In this document: positions 1 through 7,705 of the stretch, in pieces
How the letters are laid out: every line of letters begins with the position of its first letter
How positions within the stretch are numbered: the first letter of the stretch is position 1
Assembly (NCBI GenBank): GCA_947054185.1
Contig: CAMRVW010000041.1
Coordinates: forward strand, 1-14,032
DNA: 14,032 nucleotides
Direction: 5' to 3'
From: an uncultured Rikenellaceae bacterium
GTDB lineage: Bacteria > Bacteroidota > Bacteroidia > Bacteroidales > Rikenellaceae
Translations under genes and position numbers: made by a program
Notes under the pieces: generated by a model
Database searches by the model: none
What the model was told of the DNA's origin: nothing
Seen by the model: only the letters and a program-made list of their open reading frames with translations

Positions 1-420
1 GAGCGGCCCGGAGCCTCCGCCCAACGGAGGGCCGCACTCCGCAGAGCAATATATATCGCAGTGAATTAATCCCGCCAACCCCGCACATCACCTCCCTGCT
101 TTTGCCCTCCGCAGGCTCCGTTCCGCTCTCCGTCACGCCAAAATCACACTCACCACTCTCCCGACTCCGAATCCGCACCCCATGAGGCCGACCTGCGGTC
201 GGCCCGCCACAGCATGAGAAACGCCCGCCGATATTTTGCGCACTGCCCTATTATTTGCCGCCCCGCCACCGCACCCTTTCCGCGAAAGTTCATGGCCCAC
301 ATTTGAATATCATTCAGGCCCCAACCCTCAGGGCCAAAAACGTCTGTCTCATAAATGTGTAAGCCGAATATCGAAACACATTTATGAAACAGACGTTATT
401 CCACCTTAGTTTTTGTCCTC
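1..420. other. Gene-free, hairpin-rich spacer downstream of ftsI
   Basis: No convincing coding sequence lies here on either strand. Several short inverted repeats are visible: CCTCCG/CGGAGG at 14-19 and 25-30, a perfect 8-base stem GGCCGACC/GGTCGGCC with a 3-base loop at 186-204, and GGCCC/GGGCC at 317-335. A long 22-base stem at 339-397 is listed separately. The first 300 bases are C-rich on the plus strand, unlike the coding DNA to the right. In most Bacteroidales murE would be expected directly after ftsI, but no murE start appears in this stretch. I see no tRNA, rRNA or mobile-element gene here. Confidence 0.6.
339..397 (-). terminator. Long 22-bp stem-loop followed by a T run on the minus strand
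   Basis: Arms 339-360 and 376-397 are complementary over 22 positions with a 15-base loop (361-375). The only imperfection, at 348, is a C-A mismatch on the plus strand but a G-U wobble in minus-strand RNA. The minus-strand stem runs straight into TTTTT (complement of 336-340). Both points favour a leftward RNA, so it probably acts as a terminator or 3' end stabiliser for the ftsI transcript, about 140 bases past the ftsI stop. The stem is longer than an ordinary intrinsic terminator, so a mobile or repeated palindrome is also possible. Confidence 0.55.
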
Positions 421-450
421 AAAAAATATCAAAAGGGGGTCCGAGACCCC
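421..450 (-). terminator. Intrinsic terminator after ftsI
   Basis: On the minus strand a GGGGTC/GACCCC stem (445-450 and 436-441) with a 3-base loop is followed by CTTTTGATATTTTTT (435-421). This is the expected form of a Rho-independent terminator and lies about 87 bases after the ftsI stop codon. A second AGGGGTC copy just upstream on the minus strand could pair with the same 3' arm, giving an alternative fold. Together with the longer hairpin at 339-397 it suggests that the rsmH-ftsL-ftsI transcript ends here. Confidence 0.6.
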
Positions 451-536
451 TCTGTGACCCCTCCCCCGGAAGGGCCGCCGGAGGCAGTTCCAGTAACCCA
501 CAAACGGCAGCTCCCGCAAAACGGCAGTGACGGCAA

Positions 537-2756
537 CTATCGAAGACGCAGATATACTGTATCGCCCTTTATGCGTTGCTCGGTGACTATGCCCGTGCCG
601 ATGGGGGCGACCACCAGCCCATTTTGCTCGAGCAGTACGACGGCGTCTCTGAGAGCCATGCCTCTGGCGTCAGGCACTCCGTCAGTGTGCACCGGTCGCA
701 TGACGTGCAATGAGTCGCTGCGCACAAATTCGCCCGACATGTTGCCCTTGACCCTCACGCCTATCTTAGACGAGGCGTCGATAACGCGTCCCTTGCGTCC
801 GCCCTTGATCTGAGGGGACGTATGGGCGCGCGATGAGGCCTGCTGCTCTTTGCGGAGAGCGTCGGCAGACACCCTTGCGGGCCTGCTGACGCTGTTGCCC
901 CAGTCGGGCGACTGCGAATAAACCTTGTCGGCGATGGCACGGAAGACAGGCCCGGAGAGCGAACCGCCGTAATAGACCTTCGTCGACCCTATAGGATGGA
1001 ACGTCTCTATGGCCACGATGCACGAATATTTGGGCTTGTCGGCGGGGAAATAGCCCACCATGGATCCGAGGTAATAACGGCCGCCGTCCACCAGATAACC
1101 CTTTCCGCCTTTGGCCACCTGCGCGGTGCCCGTCTTGCCGGCCACACGGTAATTGTCGTTGCGCAGTACCTTGGCAGTGCCGTCGTTGACCACGCCTTCG
1201 AGCGACTCCTGCAAAAAGCGCAATGTGCCCGGCGAGCATATACGCTCGTTGATGGCCTCGGTGTCGAAACGGCGCACCACCCCGTCGCTATTACGTATCT
1301 CAGTGACCAACAGCGGCTTGACATAGCATCCGTCGTTGGCTATGGCATTGTAAATGGCCAGCGTGTGTATCGGCGTCATGAGCATGGCGTAACCGAACGA
1401 CATCATGGTGAGGGTGGAGCCGTCCCACTGTTTGTCGCCGGGGCGTCGTATAACCGGGGTGGCCTCGCCGGGCAACTGGAGGTCGTAACCCTTGTGCAGA
1501 CCGAGCTTATATAGGTAATCGGTGAAACGCTTGGGATTGTGGCCGTAATATTTGTTTATGGCCTTGGCGAAGCCTATGTTAGACGACACCTCGAACACGC
1601 GTTTGAGCGATATGTTGCCGTAACCGCCGCGGTGGGTATCACTCACCTTTATCTTGTGGGGCGTGAGATAGGCCACGCCGTCGCCCGTGTCGAACATCTC
1701 GCCTATGCCGGCCTTGGCATCGTCGAGCAACGCCATGAGGCTCACCAGCTTAAAGGTCGAACCCGGCTCCATGTTCATGCCCACGCCATAGTTGTAATCT
1801 TCTATGTAACGCACCGAGCCGTTGCTCCTGACCTGTTTGTTGAGGTTGGCGATGGCTCTTATCTGCCCCGTGGACACCTCCATGAGTATGGCCGTGCCCC
1901 ATATTGCGTCATGCTTTTCGAGCTGCTCGCGCAGAGCCGCCTCGGCCACCTCCTGCACCTCTATGTCTATGGTGGAGACGATGTCGTGGCCGTCTATGGG
2001 GGTGATATTGTTGGGATTTGGTATGGGCATCCAGAAGTTGCCCGATATTTTCTGCACCGCTGTAACGCCGTCGACACCCGAGAGCTCTTTGTCGAAAAAG
2101 CTTTCAAGGCCGAAGCCCCCCTTGGCATTCATGCGTCCTATGGTACGACGCGCCATGTCGCCATTGGGGAAAATGCGCTGCTGCACGGTATCTATGACCA
2201 TGCCGCCGCGGTTGCGACCTCTGCGCAGTATGGGGAAGCCCACCACCTCTTTGAGCTCTATGTAATTGATGCGCCGGGGCGTGATGCGCTTGTAACGGTG
2301 CCGACCGGTGCGCCAACGCGAGAGCGAGTCACGATAGGCGGCGGCGGTGCGGTCTTTGAAGAAGCCCGACAGATAGATGCTCAGCGAGTCGACGCCCGCG
2401 CGGAAGGCATCGTCGTCGAGGCCCTCGGCAGCGAAGTCCATGTATATGTGATAGAGGGGTATGGTGGTGGCCAGCATGCGGTTGTCGTGCGAGAGTATGT
2501 CGCCGCGTTTGGCCTCGGTGTTGCGTATGCCGAAGCTGCGGCCGTTGCGCGCCTCTTCACGGAGCGAGAAACCCTCTGAGCTGTATTGTATGTAAAGCAT
2601 GCGGCAGACAATGACAAGGCCCACCAGCAGAAAGACATAATAGAGATACATCGACCTGTCGTATATCTCCTTGCGTATATCCTTGCGCTGGTCGGCAGCC
2701 GGCTTGGGCCCTCCGCTGTGACGGAAACGATATTGATAATGTTGCGAACTCATCAT
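537..2756 (-). CDS. ftsI: FtsI/PBP3-type septal peptidoglycan transpeptidase with PASTA domain
   Basis: This is a monofunctional class B penicillin-binding protein (739 aa) that cross-links septal peptidoglycan in the periplasm as part of the divisome with FtsW and FtsL. A short basic cytoplasmic tail precedes one membrane anchor (about 37-57) and a dimerisation domain (about 70-240). The transpeptidase domain carries all three catalytic motifs: S333-T-F-K336 with the acylated serine, S391-S-N393, and K541-T-G. A charged linker (about 625-685) leads to a C-terminal PASTA-like domain (about 690-739), which in this family may contact glycan or partners. The ATG at 2756 sits in an ATGA overlap with the ftsL stop, indicating translational coupling; a second ATG follows at once. 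The gene closes with TAG and tandem terminators, not with murE as is usual in the dcw cluster. Confidence 0.95.
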   Translation of the reverse strand: MMSSQHYQYRFRHSGGPKPAADQRKDIRKEIYDRSMYLYYVFLLVGLVIVCRMLYIQYSSEGFSLREEARNGRSFGIRNTEAKRGDILSHDNRMLATTIPLYHIYMDFAAEGLDDDAFRAGVDSLSIYLSGFFKDRTAAAYRDSLSRWRTGRHRYKRITPRRINYIELKEVVGFPILRRGRNRGGMVIDTVQQRIFPNGDMARRTIGRMNAKGGFGLESFFDKELSGVDGVTAVQKISGNFWMPIPNPNNITPIDGHDIVSTIDIEVQEVAEAALREQLEKHDAIWGTAILMEVSTGQIRAIANLNKQVRSNGSVRYIEDYNYGVGMNMEPGSTFKLVSLMALLDDAKAGIGEMFDTGDGVAYLTPHKIKVSDTHRGGYGNISLKRVFEVSSNIGFAKAINKYYGHNPKRFTDYLYKLGLHKGYDLQLPGEATPVIRRPGDKQWDGSTLTMMSFGYAMLMTPIHTLAIYNAIANDGCYVKPLLVTEIRNSDGVVRRFDTEAINERICSPGTLRFLQESLEGVVNDGTAKVLRNDNYRVAGKTGTAQVAKGGKGYLVDGGRYYLGSMVGYFPADKPKYSCIVAIETFHPIGSTKVYYGGSLSGPVFRAIADKVYSQSPDWGNSVSRPARVSADALRKEQQASSRAHTSPQIKGGRKGRVIDASSKIGVRVKGNMSGEFVRSDSLHVMRPVHTDGVPDARGMALRDAVVLLEQNGLVVAPIGTGIVTEQRIKGDTVYLRLR

Positions 2757-3055
2757 CTGATCTGTTGCGGAGGGGTGTCGTTCTCGACAAGATCGAGCCC
2801 GCGCTCCTTTACCATTTTTCTGATGCTGGCCTCACGCGTCACCGACACACGCTGTGTCTCGGTGGTGGTGGCCGACACTTTCAGTCGTGCTATCTCGCGT
2901 TCGACGGCCAAGATGCGGCGATAACGTTTCTGCGTGTCGAATATGTTGAATATGTAAAGAAGCATCAGAAAGACAATATACACTATTGCCGGAGAACGAC
3001 GCGTAACACCGTCTTCCGCAAGAAACTTACCCGATATGATGTCTTTGACTTTCAT
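2753..3055 (-). CDS. ftsL: FtsL-like division protein
   Basis: This is a 100-residue bitopic membrane protein with a short cytoplasmic N-terminus, one hydrophobic helix at about 22-39, and then a charged heptad-like stretch (about 40-85) suited to a coiled coil. Size, topology and position between rsmH and ftsI are those of FtsL, which links FtsQ/DivIB and the FtsW-FtsI synthase at the septum. Sequence conservation in this family is low, so position carries much of the call. Its start lies 4 bases after the rsmH stop and its stop overlaps the ftsI start by 4 bases, as expected for coupled translation. No strong Shine-Dalgarno sequence is seen. Confidence 0.82.
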   Translation of the reverse strand: MKVKDIISGKFLAEDGVTRRSPAIVYIVFLMLLYIFNIFDTQKRYRRILAVEREIARLKVSATTTETQRVSVTREASIRKMVKERGLDLVENDTPPQQIR

Positions 3056-3059
3056 GCGA

Positions 3060-3959
3060 TTAAATTTTTCGAGCCACCCTCAGCCGAGCGCTTCTCGAGC
3101 GGCTGTTGCGCTCAAGCTCCCCGGGCGAGGGTGTCAGCGGCTTACCCACGGCTTCGAGCGACAGGCTCGCATTGCCGTAAATGTCACGCTCGAGGAGGCC
3201 ATCGCAATTGCCGCTTCTTATGAAGTTTTTGACAAGCCTGTCTTCAAGCGAGTGATATGTTATCACCGCCAGACGTCCGCCCGGAGAGAGCACCTTGACG
3301 CTCTGTTCCAACATCATGCGCAGGGCCTCCATCTCTCCGTTGACCTCTATGCGCACCGCCTGAAACAACTTGGCTAAAAACTTGGACTCTTCGCGCGCGG
3401 GTGTGTATCGCTTGACGGCCTCTATAAGGTCGCCGGTGGTTTCTATGCTCTTATTGTCGCGGCATGATATTATCTGACCGGCAATCTTGTGGGGCGACTG
3501 CAACTGACCGTAATCGCGGAAGATGCGCAAAAGGTCGGCATGGTCATAAGTGTTGACAACATCGCGGGCCGAGAGACCGGCGCTGCCGTTCATGCGCATG
3601 TCGAGCGGTGAGTCGAAGCGGAAAGAGAAGCCCCTCGAAGGGTCGTCGAAATGGTGCGACGAAACGCCCAGGTCGGCCAATATGCCGTCGACAGACTCCA
3701 CAGAGCGCGCCCTGAGCTGCGAGCGGAGAAAGCGGAAGTTACTGCGCACGAACACGACACGGTCGTCGTCGGGCAGGTTGGCCTCGGCATCGGCATCCTG
3801 ATCGAAGGCCACGAGCATGCCGTCACGCCCCAACCGCGACAGTATGCCGCACGAATGGCCGCCGCCGCCGAACGTGCAGTCGACATAGACGCCGTCGGGC
3901 TTGATGTCGAGGCCGTCGAGGCTCTCTTCAAGCAAAACAGGTATGTGATAACCATCCAT
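3060..3959 (-). CDS. rsmH: 16S rRNA (cytosine1402-N4)-methyltransferase RsmH (MraW)
   Basis: RsmH uses S-adenosylmethionine to methylate N4 of C1402 in the decoding centre of 16S rRNA. The 299-residue protein matches the family's usual length. It opens with the family's HIPVLLEE block (5-12) and has the SAM-binding DCTFGGGGHS (27-36), FDQD (52-55), ADLGVSSHHFDD (95-106), DSPLDMRM (116-123), RIEVNGE (203-209), YHSLEDR (235-241) and a C-terminal RSRSARLRVA segment. I chose the ATG at 3959 because AGGAGG lies 5 bases before it. The upstream in-frame GTG at 3965 overlaps that ribosome-binding site and is unlikely to be used. It is the first gene of a three-gene operon with its own promoter; mraZ, its usual upstream neighbour, is absent. 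Confidence 0.95.
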   Translation of the reverse strand: MDGYHIPVLLEESLDGLDIKPDGVYVDCTFGGGGHSCGILSRLGRDGMLVAFDQDADAEANLPDDDRVVFVRSNFRFLRSQLRARSVESVDGILADLGVSSHHFDDPSRGFSFRFDSPLDMRMNGSAGLSARDVVNTYDHADLLRIFRDYGQLQSPHKIAGQIISCRDNKSIETTGDLIEAVKRYTPAREESKFLAKLFQAVRIEVNGEMEALRMMLEQSVKVLSPGGRLAVITYHSLEDRLVKNFIRSGNCDGLLERDIYGNASLSLEAVGKPLTPSPGELERNSRSRSARLRVARKI

Positions 3960-3964
3960 CGTCA

Positions 3965-3970
3965 CCTCCT
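3965..3970 (-). promoter_or_regulatory. Shine-Dalgarno sequence deciding the rsmH start
   Basis: A perfect AGGAGG on the minus strand lies 5 bases upstream of the ATG at 3959. It overlaps an alternative in-frame GTG (3963-3965), which argues against the longer reading. Strong Shine-Dalgarno sites are uncommon in Bacteroidetes, and none of the other genes in this window has one as clear. Confidence 0.75.
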
Positions 3971-4011
3971 TTTCGACACACGCAACACGGTGAGCCGGAA
4001 ATTATTACCTG

Positions 4012-4043
4012 CAAATATACGAATTTTAAATTTCGCCGCCAAA
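4012..4043 (-). promoter_or_regulatory. Bacteroidetes-type promoter for rsmH-ftsL-ftsI
   Basis: On the minus strand TTTG (4043-4040) is followed after 20 bases by TATATTTG (4019-4012). This is an exact fit to the primary sigma factor consensus known for Bacteroides (TTTG, about 19-20 bases, TAnnTTTG). The transcript would start near 4004-4006 and have a leader of roughly 45 bases containing the AGGAGG site. It is the clearest promoter in the window and makes the division operon independent of the upstream cyd genes. Confidence 0.75.
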
Positions 4044-4225
4044 CATTACCGCGCCGCAAAAGAGCTCTTTGTAAAGGGAGTCTTCCGGAATACATGCAAA
4101 CGTAACTGCCGGGCACACAATCCCCTTTGGCGACACTCTCTGCCGTAACACATCGGCTTTCATTGAGCCGCCTGCCCCAAATGGGGCCACCGAAAGCATC
4201 CTTTCACAAAAAAACAAGACGACAC
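4044..4225. other. Spacer between the cyd terminator and the rsmH promoter
   Basis: About 180 bases separate the cydB terminator from the rsmH promoter. Only small hairpins are visible: GGCT/AGCC at 4155-4169 and GCCCC/GGGGC at 4174-4187. mraZ would be expected here in a standard dcw cluster. A 92-residue open frame on the minus strand (4026-4304) does not resemble MraZ and reads through the cyd terminator, so I do not call it a gene. Confidence 0.5.
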
Positions 4226-4257
4226 GAAAAAGAGACGACACCCGGGGTGCCGTCTCT
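4226..4257 (-). terminator. Intrinsic terminator of the cyd operon
   Basis: A 12-bp stem (4246-4257 with 4231-4242, loop 4243-4245) reads AGAGACGGCACC on the minus strand and pairs completely if one G-U wobble is allowed. It runs straight into a T run (complement of 4227-4230) and a second T-rich stretch beyond. It lies about 44 bases after the cydB stop. Two smaller stems, 4260-4265/4275-4280 and 4282-4287/4296-4301, sit between the stop codon and the terminator. Confidence 0.8.
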
Positions 4258-4300
4258 CGGGTCGGCCGCCATGACCGACCTATTCGGATAAGGAGCCGAA

Positions 4301-5449
4301 TCAATATTTTTCGGGAGCATCGTCAAGGTCGTCGACGCTCTCGCGCTTTTTGGTCATCAGGTACCACACAAAGGCGATATAGGCCACCACAAGAGGGATG
4401 AGGTATGACACGTATGTCATGGTCTTGAGCGTGAAGAGGCTCGATGACGAGTTGCTCACCGTGAGCGAGCTGTTCATGTCCGAGAGCGAAGGGTAATAGG
4501 CCGTGTTGTTGAAGCCGGCGCACAACATGAGTGCGGTGACGGTGACAACAACGCCGGGGCCGCTCACCCATATGGTGTTTTTGCAACGATCGAGACCCAT
4601 GAACAACCCCACCAGAACCATGACAAGACCCAAAAGGAAGCCGGCACCCAACCAGCCCAGCTCCACGAAGTTATGGAAGTGCTTGTGGGCCACATACCAT
4701 ATTCTGCCCGTGGCGTGGTTTGTTTCATACCCACCCCCGAGCATCACACCGCCGAAGAAGACGAGGAAGAATACAAGGAAAAGCACCGTCGAGACTATGA
4801 GCGGACGGCGGCTCTTGGCTATAATCTTGTTGCTGTTGACGGTGGCGTAAAAGTAATGTATCGCAAGGGTGCGCGAGAGGAAGAATACGGCCAGCCCGAG
4901 GGCGACGTTACGATAGTCGAGCACCGCTTCAAGACCGCGCCAGGGCGACTGCCACTGCGATATTACGTTAGAACCCGAGAGGGATGCTATGTTGTCGCGC
5001 GAGACGGTAAACTCGGCCCCCGTGAAGAGCGTACCCAAGGCCGTGCCGAGCAATATGGTGCCGAAAAAGCCGTTGAGCACCAGGAACGACTCATAGACAC
5101 GCGCCCCCAGCAGGTTGGAGGGCTTGCTGCGATATTCGTATGCCACCGCCTGAATGACGAAAAAGAAGAGTATGGCCATCCAGACGTAAAAGGCGCCGCC
5201 GAAAGAGGTCGAGTAAAAAAGCGGGAACGAGGCGAAAAAGGCTCCGCCGAATGTCACAAGAGTGGTGAAAGTAAGCTCCCACTTATGTCCCAGCACATTT
5301 ATAAGCAGAGTCTTGCGATCTTTGTCGCCGCCGCTGAGACGGTAAATGAGGGTTTGCCCGCCCTGCACGAACAGAAGAAAGACCAATATACCGCAAAGGA
5401 GCGATATGACGAACCACCAATAGTGTTGATATGTAAGGTATGACTCCAT
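4301..5449 (-). CDS. cydB: Cytochrome bd quinol oxidase subunit II (CydB)
   Basis: This is the non-catalytic subunit of cytochrome bd, an inner-membrane oxidase that passes electrons from quinol to oxygen with very high affinity. The 382 residues are almost wholly hydrophobic, with about nine helices. They contain the conserved first-helix segment ending FVQGGQTL (28-34), a WELTFTTLVTFGGAFFASFP block (57-76) and a NNTAYYPSL block (314-322). The acidic C-terminal tail is cytoplasmic. The gene starts 16 bases after cydA and is followed by an intrinsic terminator, so it is the last gene of the cyd operon. The enzyme fits an anaerobe or microaerophile coping with traces of oxygen. Confidence 0.95.
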   Translation of the reverse strand: MESYLTYQHYWWFVISLLCGILVFLLFVQGGQTLIYRLSGGDKDRKTLLINVLGHKWELTFTTLVTFGGAFFASFPLFYSTSFGGAFYVWMAILFFFVIQAVAYEYRSKPSNLLGARVYESFLVLNGFFGTILLGTALGTLFTGAEFTVSRDNIASLSGSNVISQWQSPWRGLEAVLDYRNVALGLAVFFLSRTLAIHYFYATVNSNKIIAKSRRPLIVSTVLFLVFFLVFFGGVMLGGGYETNHATGRIWYVAHKHFHNFVELGWLGAGFLLGLVMVLVGLFMGLDRCKNTIWVSGPGVVVTVTALMLCAGFNNTAYYPSLSDMNSSLTVSNSSSSLFTLKTMTYVSYLIPLVVAYIAFVWYLMTKKRESVDDLDDAPEKY

Positions 5450-5465
5450 CGTATCTGTTGTTATA

Positions 5466-7043
5466 TTAATCCTTTATAGCCTCGGGTCCGTTTTTGACCT
5501 GACGCACCATTATCATTATCTCGGCCACCAACAGCATGGTGAAAAGCACGGCGAATATGAAGAATGTCGTCCTGACAGCCTCGTAAGAGAGCTCTGATAC
5601 CGACGCCATTGCCGGCAGCATGTCCTGCACCGTCCACGGCTGACGTCCCACCTCAGAGACGATCCAGCCGGCCTGTCCCGCGACATAAGGCAGGGGCAAC
5701 GACAACAGCATCAGCCACAAGGCCCAGCGCCGACGCACAAGCGTACCTTTTTTCAACATCACAAGGCATGCGGCAAAGAGCACGACAAACCACACGCCAA
5801 GCCCCACCATCACACGAAAACTGTAAAACACGAGCCCTATGGGTGGCACTATCTCATCTTCAGACTTAAGGAAGCCGTAACCGAAATATCTGAAATAGTC
5901 GTTATAGAAAGCCTCGCCCTCGGGGGTGTCGATATCGAACAGCCTCTTTATGCGGGCCAGCTCGCCGGTGTCGCCCTCACGCATGGCATTGCTGTAAAGC
6001 GTCACCTGCTCAAGGGCTTTGCGTCCGCGTTCCATCTTTTCCGAAACGGGCATTATGCCGTGTTCCGCGTTGCCGTATATGAGGTCGTTAAAGCCGGGCA
6101 CAAAGGCGTCGAGATCGTGGAAAGCCAACAGCGACAACATCTTGTCTATCTTGACCTCGAAGTCGAATATGGGAGCGTCGTTGTCGTGCTTTTTATCGGT
6201 GTTGAGCAGCCCCACCACGGTGAGGGGGGTGCCGTTGCGCCCCTCGTAAAGAGCCTCCATGGCCGCCAACTTGGCAGGCTGGTATCTGGCCACATGCACA
6301 CCCGAGGTGTCGCCCGTCCAGGCCGTGAACACAGCGCTGACAAGGCCGAACACCGCCGCCACCTTCATGCTTCTTATGGCGAAAGCCTCCTGTCTCTTCT
6401 TGAGCAGGAACCATGCCGATATGGCCACCACAAAGAGCGAGGCCAGCAAAAAGCCCGATGTTACCGTGTGGGCAAACTTAGACATGGCCACCGGCGAGAG
6501 GGCCACCTCAAGGAAGTCGACCATCTCGTTGCGGGCGGTCTCTATGTTGAAACGCATGCCGGCGGGATATTGCATCCAGGCGTTGGCCACCAATATCCAC
6601 AGGGCCGACAGGTTGGCTCCTATGGCCGTAAGCCACGTGGAGGCCAGATGCATGCGCGGCGACACACGGTTCCAGCCGAAGAACATGACCGCCACGAAGG
6701 TGCTCTCCATGAAAAAGGCCAGTATGCCCTCTATGGCCAAAGGTGCGCCGAATATGTCGCCCACGAAATAGGAGTAATTTGACCAGTTGGTGCCGAACTC
6801 AAACTCGAGAATAAGCCCCGTGGCCACGCCTATGGCGAAATTGACCGCAAACAGACGCATCCAGAAACGCACCGTACGACGCCACTCGGGGTCGAACCCG
6901 CGACGGTAATAGATAGTCTCCATGAAGGCGCAAATAAACCCCAAACCGAGAGTCAGCGGAACAAACAACCAGTGATACATGGCTGTGAGGGCAAACTGTG
7001 CCCGAGACCAGTCGACAAGGTCTGTGATAGTAAAAATAGTCAT
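5466..7043 (-). CDS. cydA: Cytochrome bd quinol oxidase subunit I (CydA)
   Basis: This is the haem-bearing catalytic subunit of cytochrome bd (525 aa, the usual size). By comparison with the E. coli protein the haem ligands are in place: H24 (b595), H192 and M412 (b558). The acidic pair E105 and E113 in the AIEG...FMEST segment and the GRQPW signature (466-470) are also present. K258 and E263 in QPAKLAAME match quinol-site residues. The periplasmic loop between about 265 and 400 is the Q-loop region. The start ATG at 7043 gives the normal N-terminus; no strong Shine-Dalgarno is seen. The preceding gene is 372 bases away, unusually far. I see no promoter in that gap, so transcription may come from upstream of the DUF4492 gene. 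Confidence 0.97.
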   Translation of the reverse strand: MTIFTITDLVDWSRAQFALTAMYHWLFVPLTLGLGFICAFMETIYYRRGFDPEWRRTVRFWMRLFAVNFAIGVATGLILEFEFGTNWSNYSYFVGDIFGAPLAIEGILAFFMESTFVAVMFFGWNRVSPRMHLASTWLTAIGANLSALWILVANAWMQYPAGMRFNIETARNEMVDFLEVALSPVAMSKFAHTVTSGFLLASLFVVAISAWFLLKKRQEAFAIRSMKVAAVFGLVSAVFTAWTGDTSGVHVARYQPAKLAAMEALYEGRNGTPLTVVGLLNTDKKHDNDAPIFDFEVKIDKMLSLLAFHDLDAFVPGFNDLIYGNAEHGIMPVSEKMERGRKALEQVTLYSNAMREGDTGELARIKRLFDIDTPEGEAFYNDYFRYFGYGFLKSEDEIVPPIGLVFYSFRVMVGLGVWFVVLFAACLVMLKKGTLVRRRWALWLMLLSLPLPYVAGQAGWIVSEVGRQPWTVQDMLPAMASVSELSYEAVRTTFFIFAVLFTMLLVAEIMIMVRQVKNGPEAIKD

Positions 7044-7415
7044 TATCGAATAATGTTAACTTAAATCAGCTTAGTAACACACCTGCGTCCTGCACGTCGT
7101 ATTGTTGCGGCCTTGGCGTCAAGGTGCGGTGACACACTGCCGTTTCTCCGCCATGCCATGCACCGCCGCCCCTGACCTGCCTGACGTTTCGCCTCCCGAC
7201 CTTGCACTGCCATGCCGTAAACTGACACCCAGACGCAAGATTTCCTTGCCGAGGCTGCCGACGCATTTTTTCCGGCGCCGCACCACCGCCTCATATATGC
7301 GCGAGGGTTGTGAAACAGCACCTTACAATAAATGCAGGGCTCGACGGTTTACTTTATGGCAAAGGCCGGTTAAAGAACGTTTGTAATTTTCGGTTGAAAT
7401 TCAAACAGTTTCTTA
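7044..7415. other. 372-base gap inside the cyd gene group
   Basis: No gene is supported here. Short open frames exist on both strands, but they are rich in Arg, Cys and Trp and look like chance readings of C-rich (plus strand) DNA. On the minus strand I find no TAnnTTTG promoter element ahead of cydA. A small interrupted palindrome TTGAA-A-TTCAA lies at 7394-7404. If the DUF4492 gene and cydAB form one transcript, this is a long untranslated spacer within it. Confidence 0.5.
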
Positions 7416-7424
7416 TTACCTTTG
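7394..7424 (+). promoter_or_regulatory. Possible plus-strand promoter inside the 3' end of the DUF4492 gene
   Basis: TTG (7394-7396), a 20-base spacer and TACCTTTG (7417-7424) fit the Bacteroidetes promoter pattern. The match overlaps the stop codon of the minus-strand DUF4492 gene. If real, it would give an RNA antisense to that gene, perhaps a long leader for the phosphoesterase gene at 7707, for which no closer promoter is evident. A chance match cannot be excluded. Confidence 0.35.
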
Positions 7425-7652
7425 CAATCCGGTCGGTCGCACCGCCCTCTTGCCGAGCTGCTCGAGCACGTAACCGCTCTTCTGCGTGGCTGTGTCGAAC
7501 TGCGACATGACCGAAGGGAAGAAGAAGGGCTTCAAAACGGCAAACATGATAAACAACTTAACCAGAATAATGATCCACAGCGTTTTACCAACGGTCATCT
7601 CGCTGAATCCGTCACGATAAAAACGATATATCCGGTAAAGTTTTCCGCTCAT
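7416..7652 (-). CDS. DUF4492 small membrane protein associated with cytochrome bd
   Basis: This is a 78-residue protein with a basic, aromatic N-terminus (YRIYRFYRDGF, 6-16), the segment MTVGKTLW (19-26) and one membrane helix at about 24-44 ending in KPFFFP. I recognise this as the DUF4492 family, short proteins found next to cydA in Bacteroidetes and Epsilonproteobacteria. A role as an assembly or accessory subunit of cytochrome bd, like CydX, is plausible but is inference. The last ten residues are basic and look like a tail beyond the usual family core. The gene is divergent from the phosphoesterase gene, with only 54 bases between their starts, and is separated from cydA by 372 bases, unlike the usual tight spacing. 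Confidence 0.85.
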   Translation of the reverse strand: MSGKLYRIYRFYRDGFSEMTVGKTLWIIILVKLFIMFAVLKPFFFPSVMSQFDTATQKSGYVLEQLGKRAVRPTGLQR

Positions 7653-7671
7653 GTCAAGTCGTGATGTGCCG

Positions 7672-7705
7672 CGAATATATGAATTTTTTTCAACAAAGAG
7701 ACAAA
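7672..7705 (-). promoter_or_regulatory. Possible promoter of the DUF4492-cydAB group
   Basis: On the minus strand TATATTCG (7679-7672) differs by one base from TAnnTTTG, and TTTG (7705-7702) lies 22 bases upstream, slightly longer than the usual spacing. The predicted start would be about a dozen bases before the ATG at 7652. The upstream element lies directly before the start codon of the divergent phosphoesterase gene, so use of the two units may interfere. Confidence 0.3.

Noticed and set aside
454..813. 119-codon frame on the plus strand at the left edge
   Set aside because: It overlaps the 3' part of ftsI in antisense, and its composition (Pro/Thr/Ser-rich, no motif) is what the complement of that gene would give.
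996..2579. Long plus-strand frames (172 and 346 codons) antisense to ftsI
   Set aside because: The minus-strand frame carries complete transpeptidase motifs; the antisense frames are products of GC-biased third positions.
3963..3965. GTG as the rsmH start codon
   Set aside because: It overlaps a perfect AGGAGG; the ATG at 3959 is at the right distance from it and begins the conserved N-terminus.
4026..4304. 92-codon minus-strand frame where mraZ would be expected
   Set aside because: It shows no MraZ motif and reads through the cydB terminator and the rsmH promoter region.
7061..7321. 86-codon minus-strand frame between cydA and the DUF4492 gene
   Set aside because: Its Arg/Ala/Cys/Trp-rich composition shows no helix pattern or motif, and it lacks the strong ATA isoleucine habit of real genes here.
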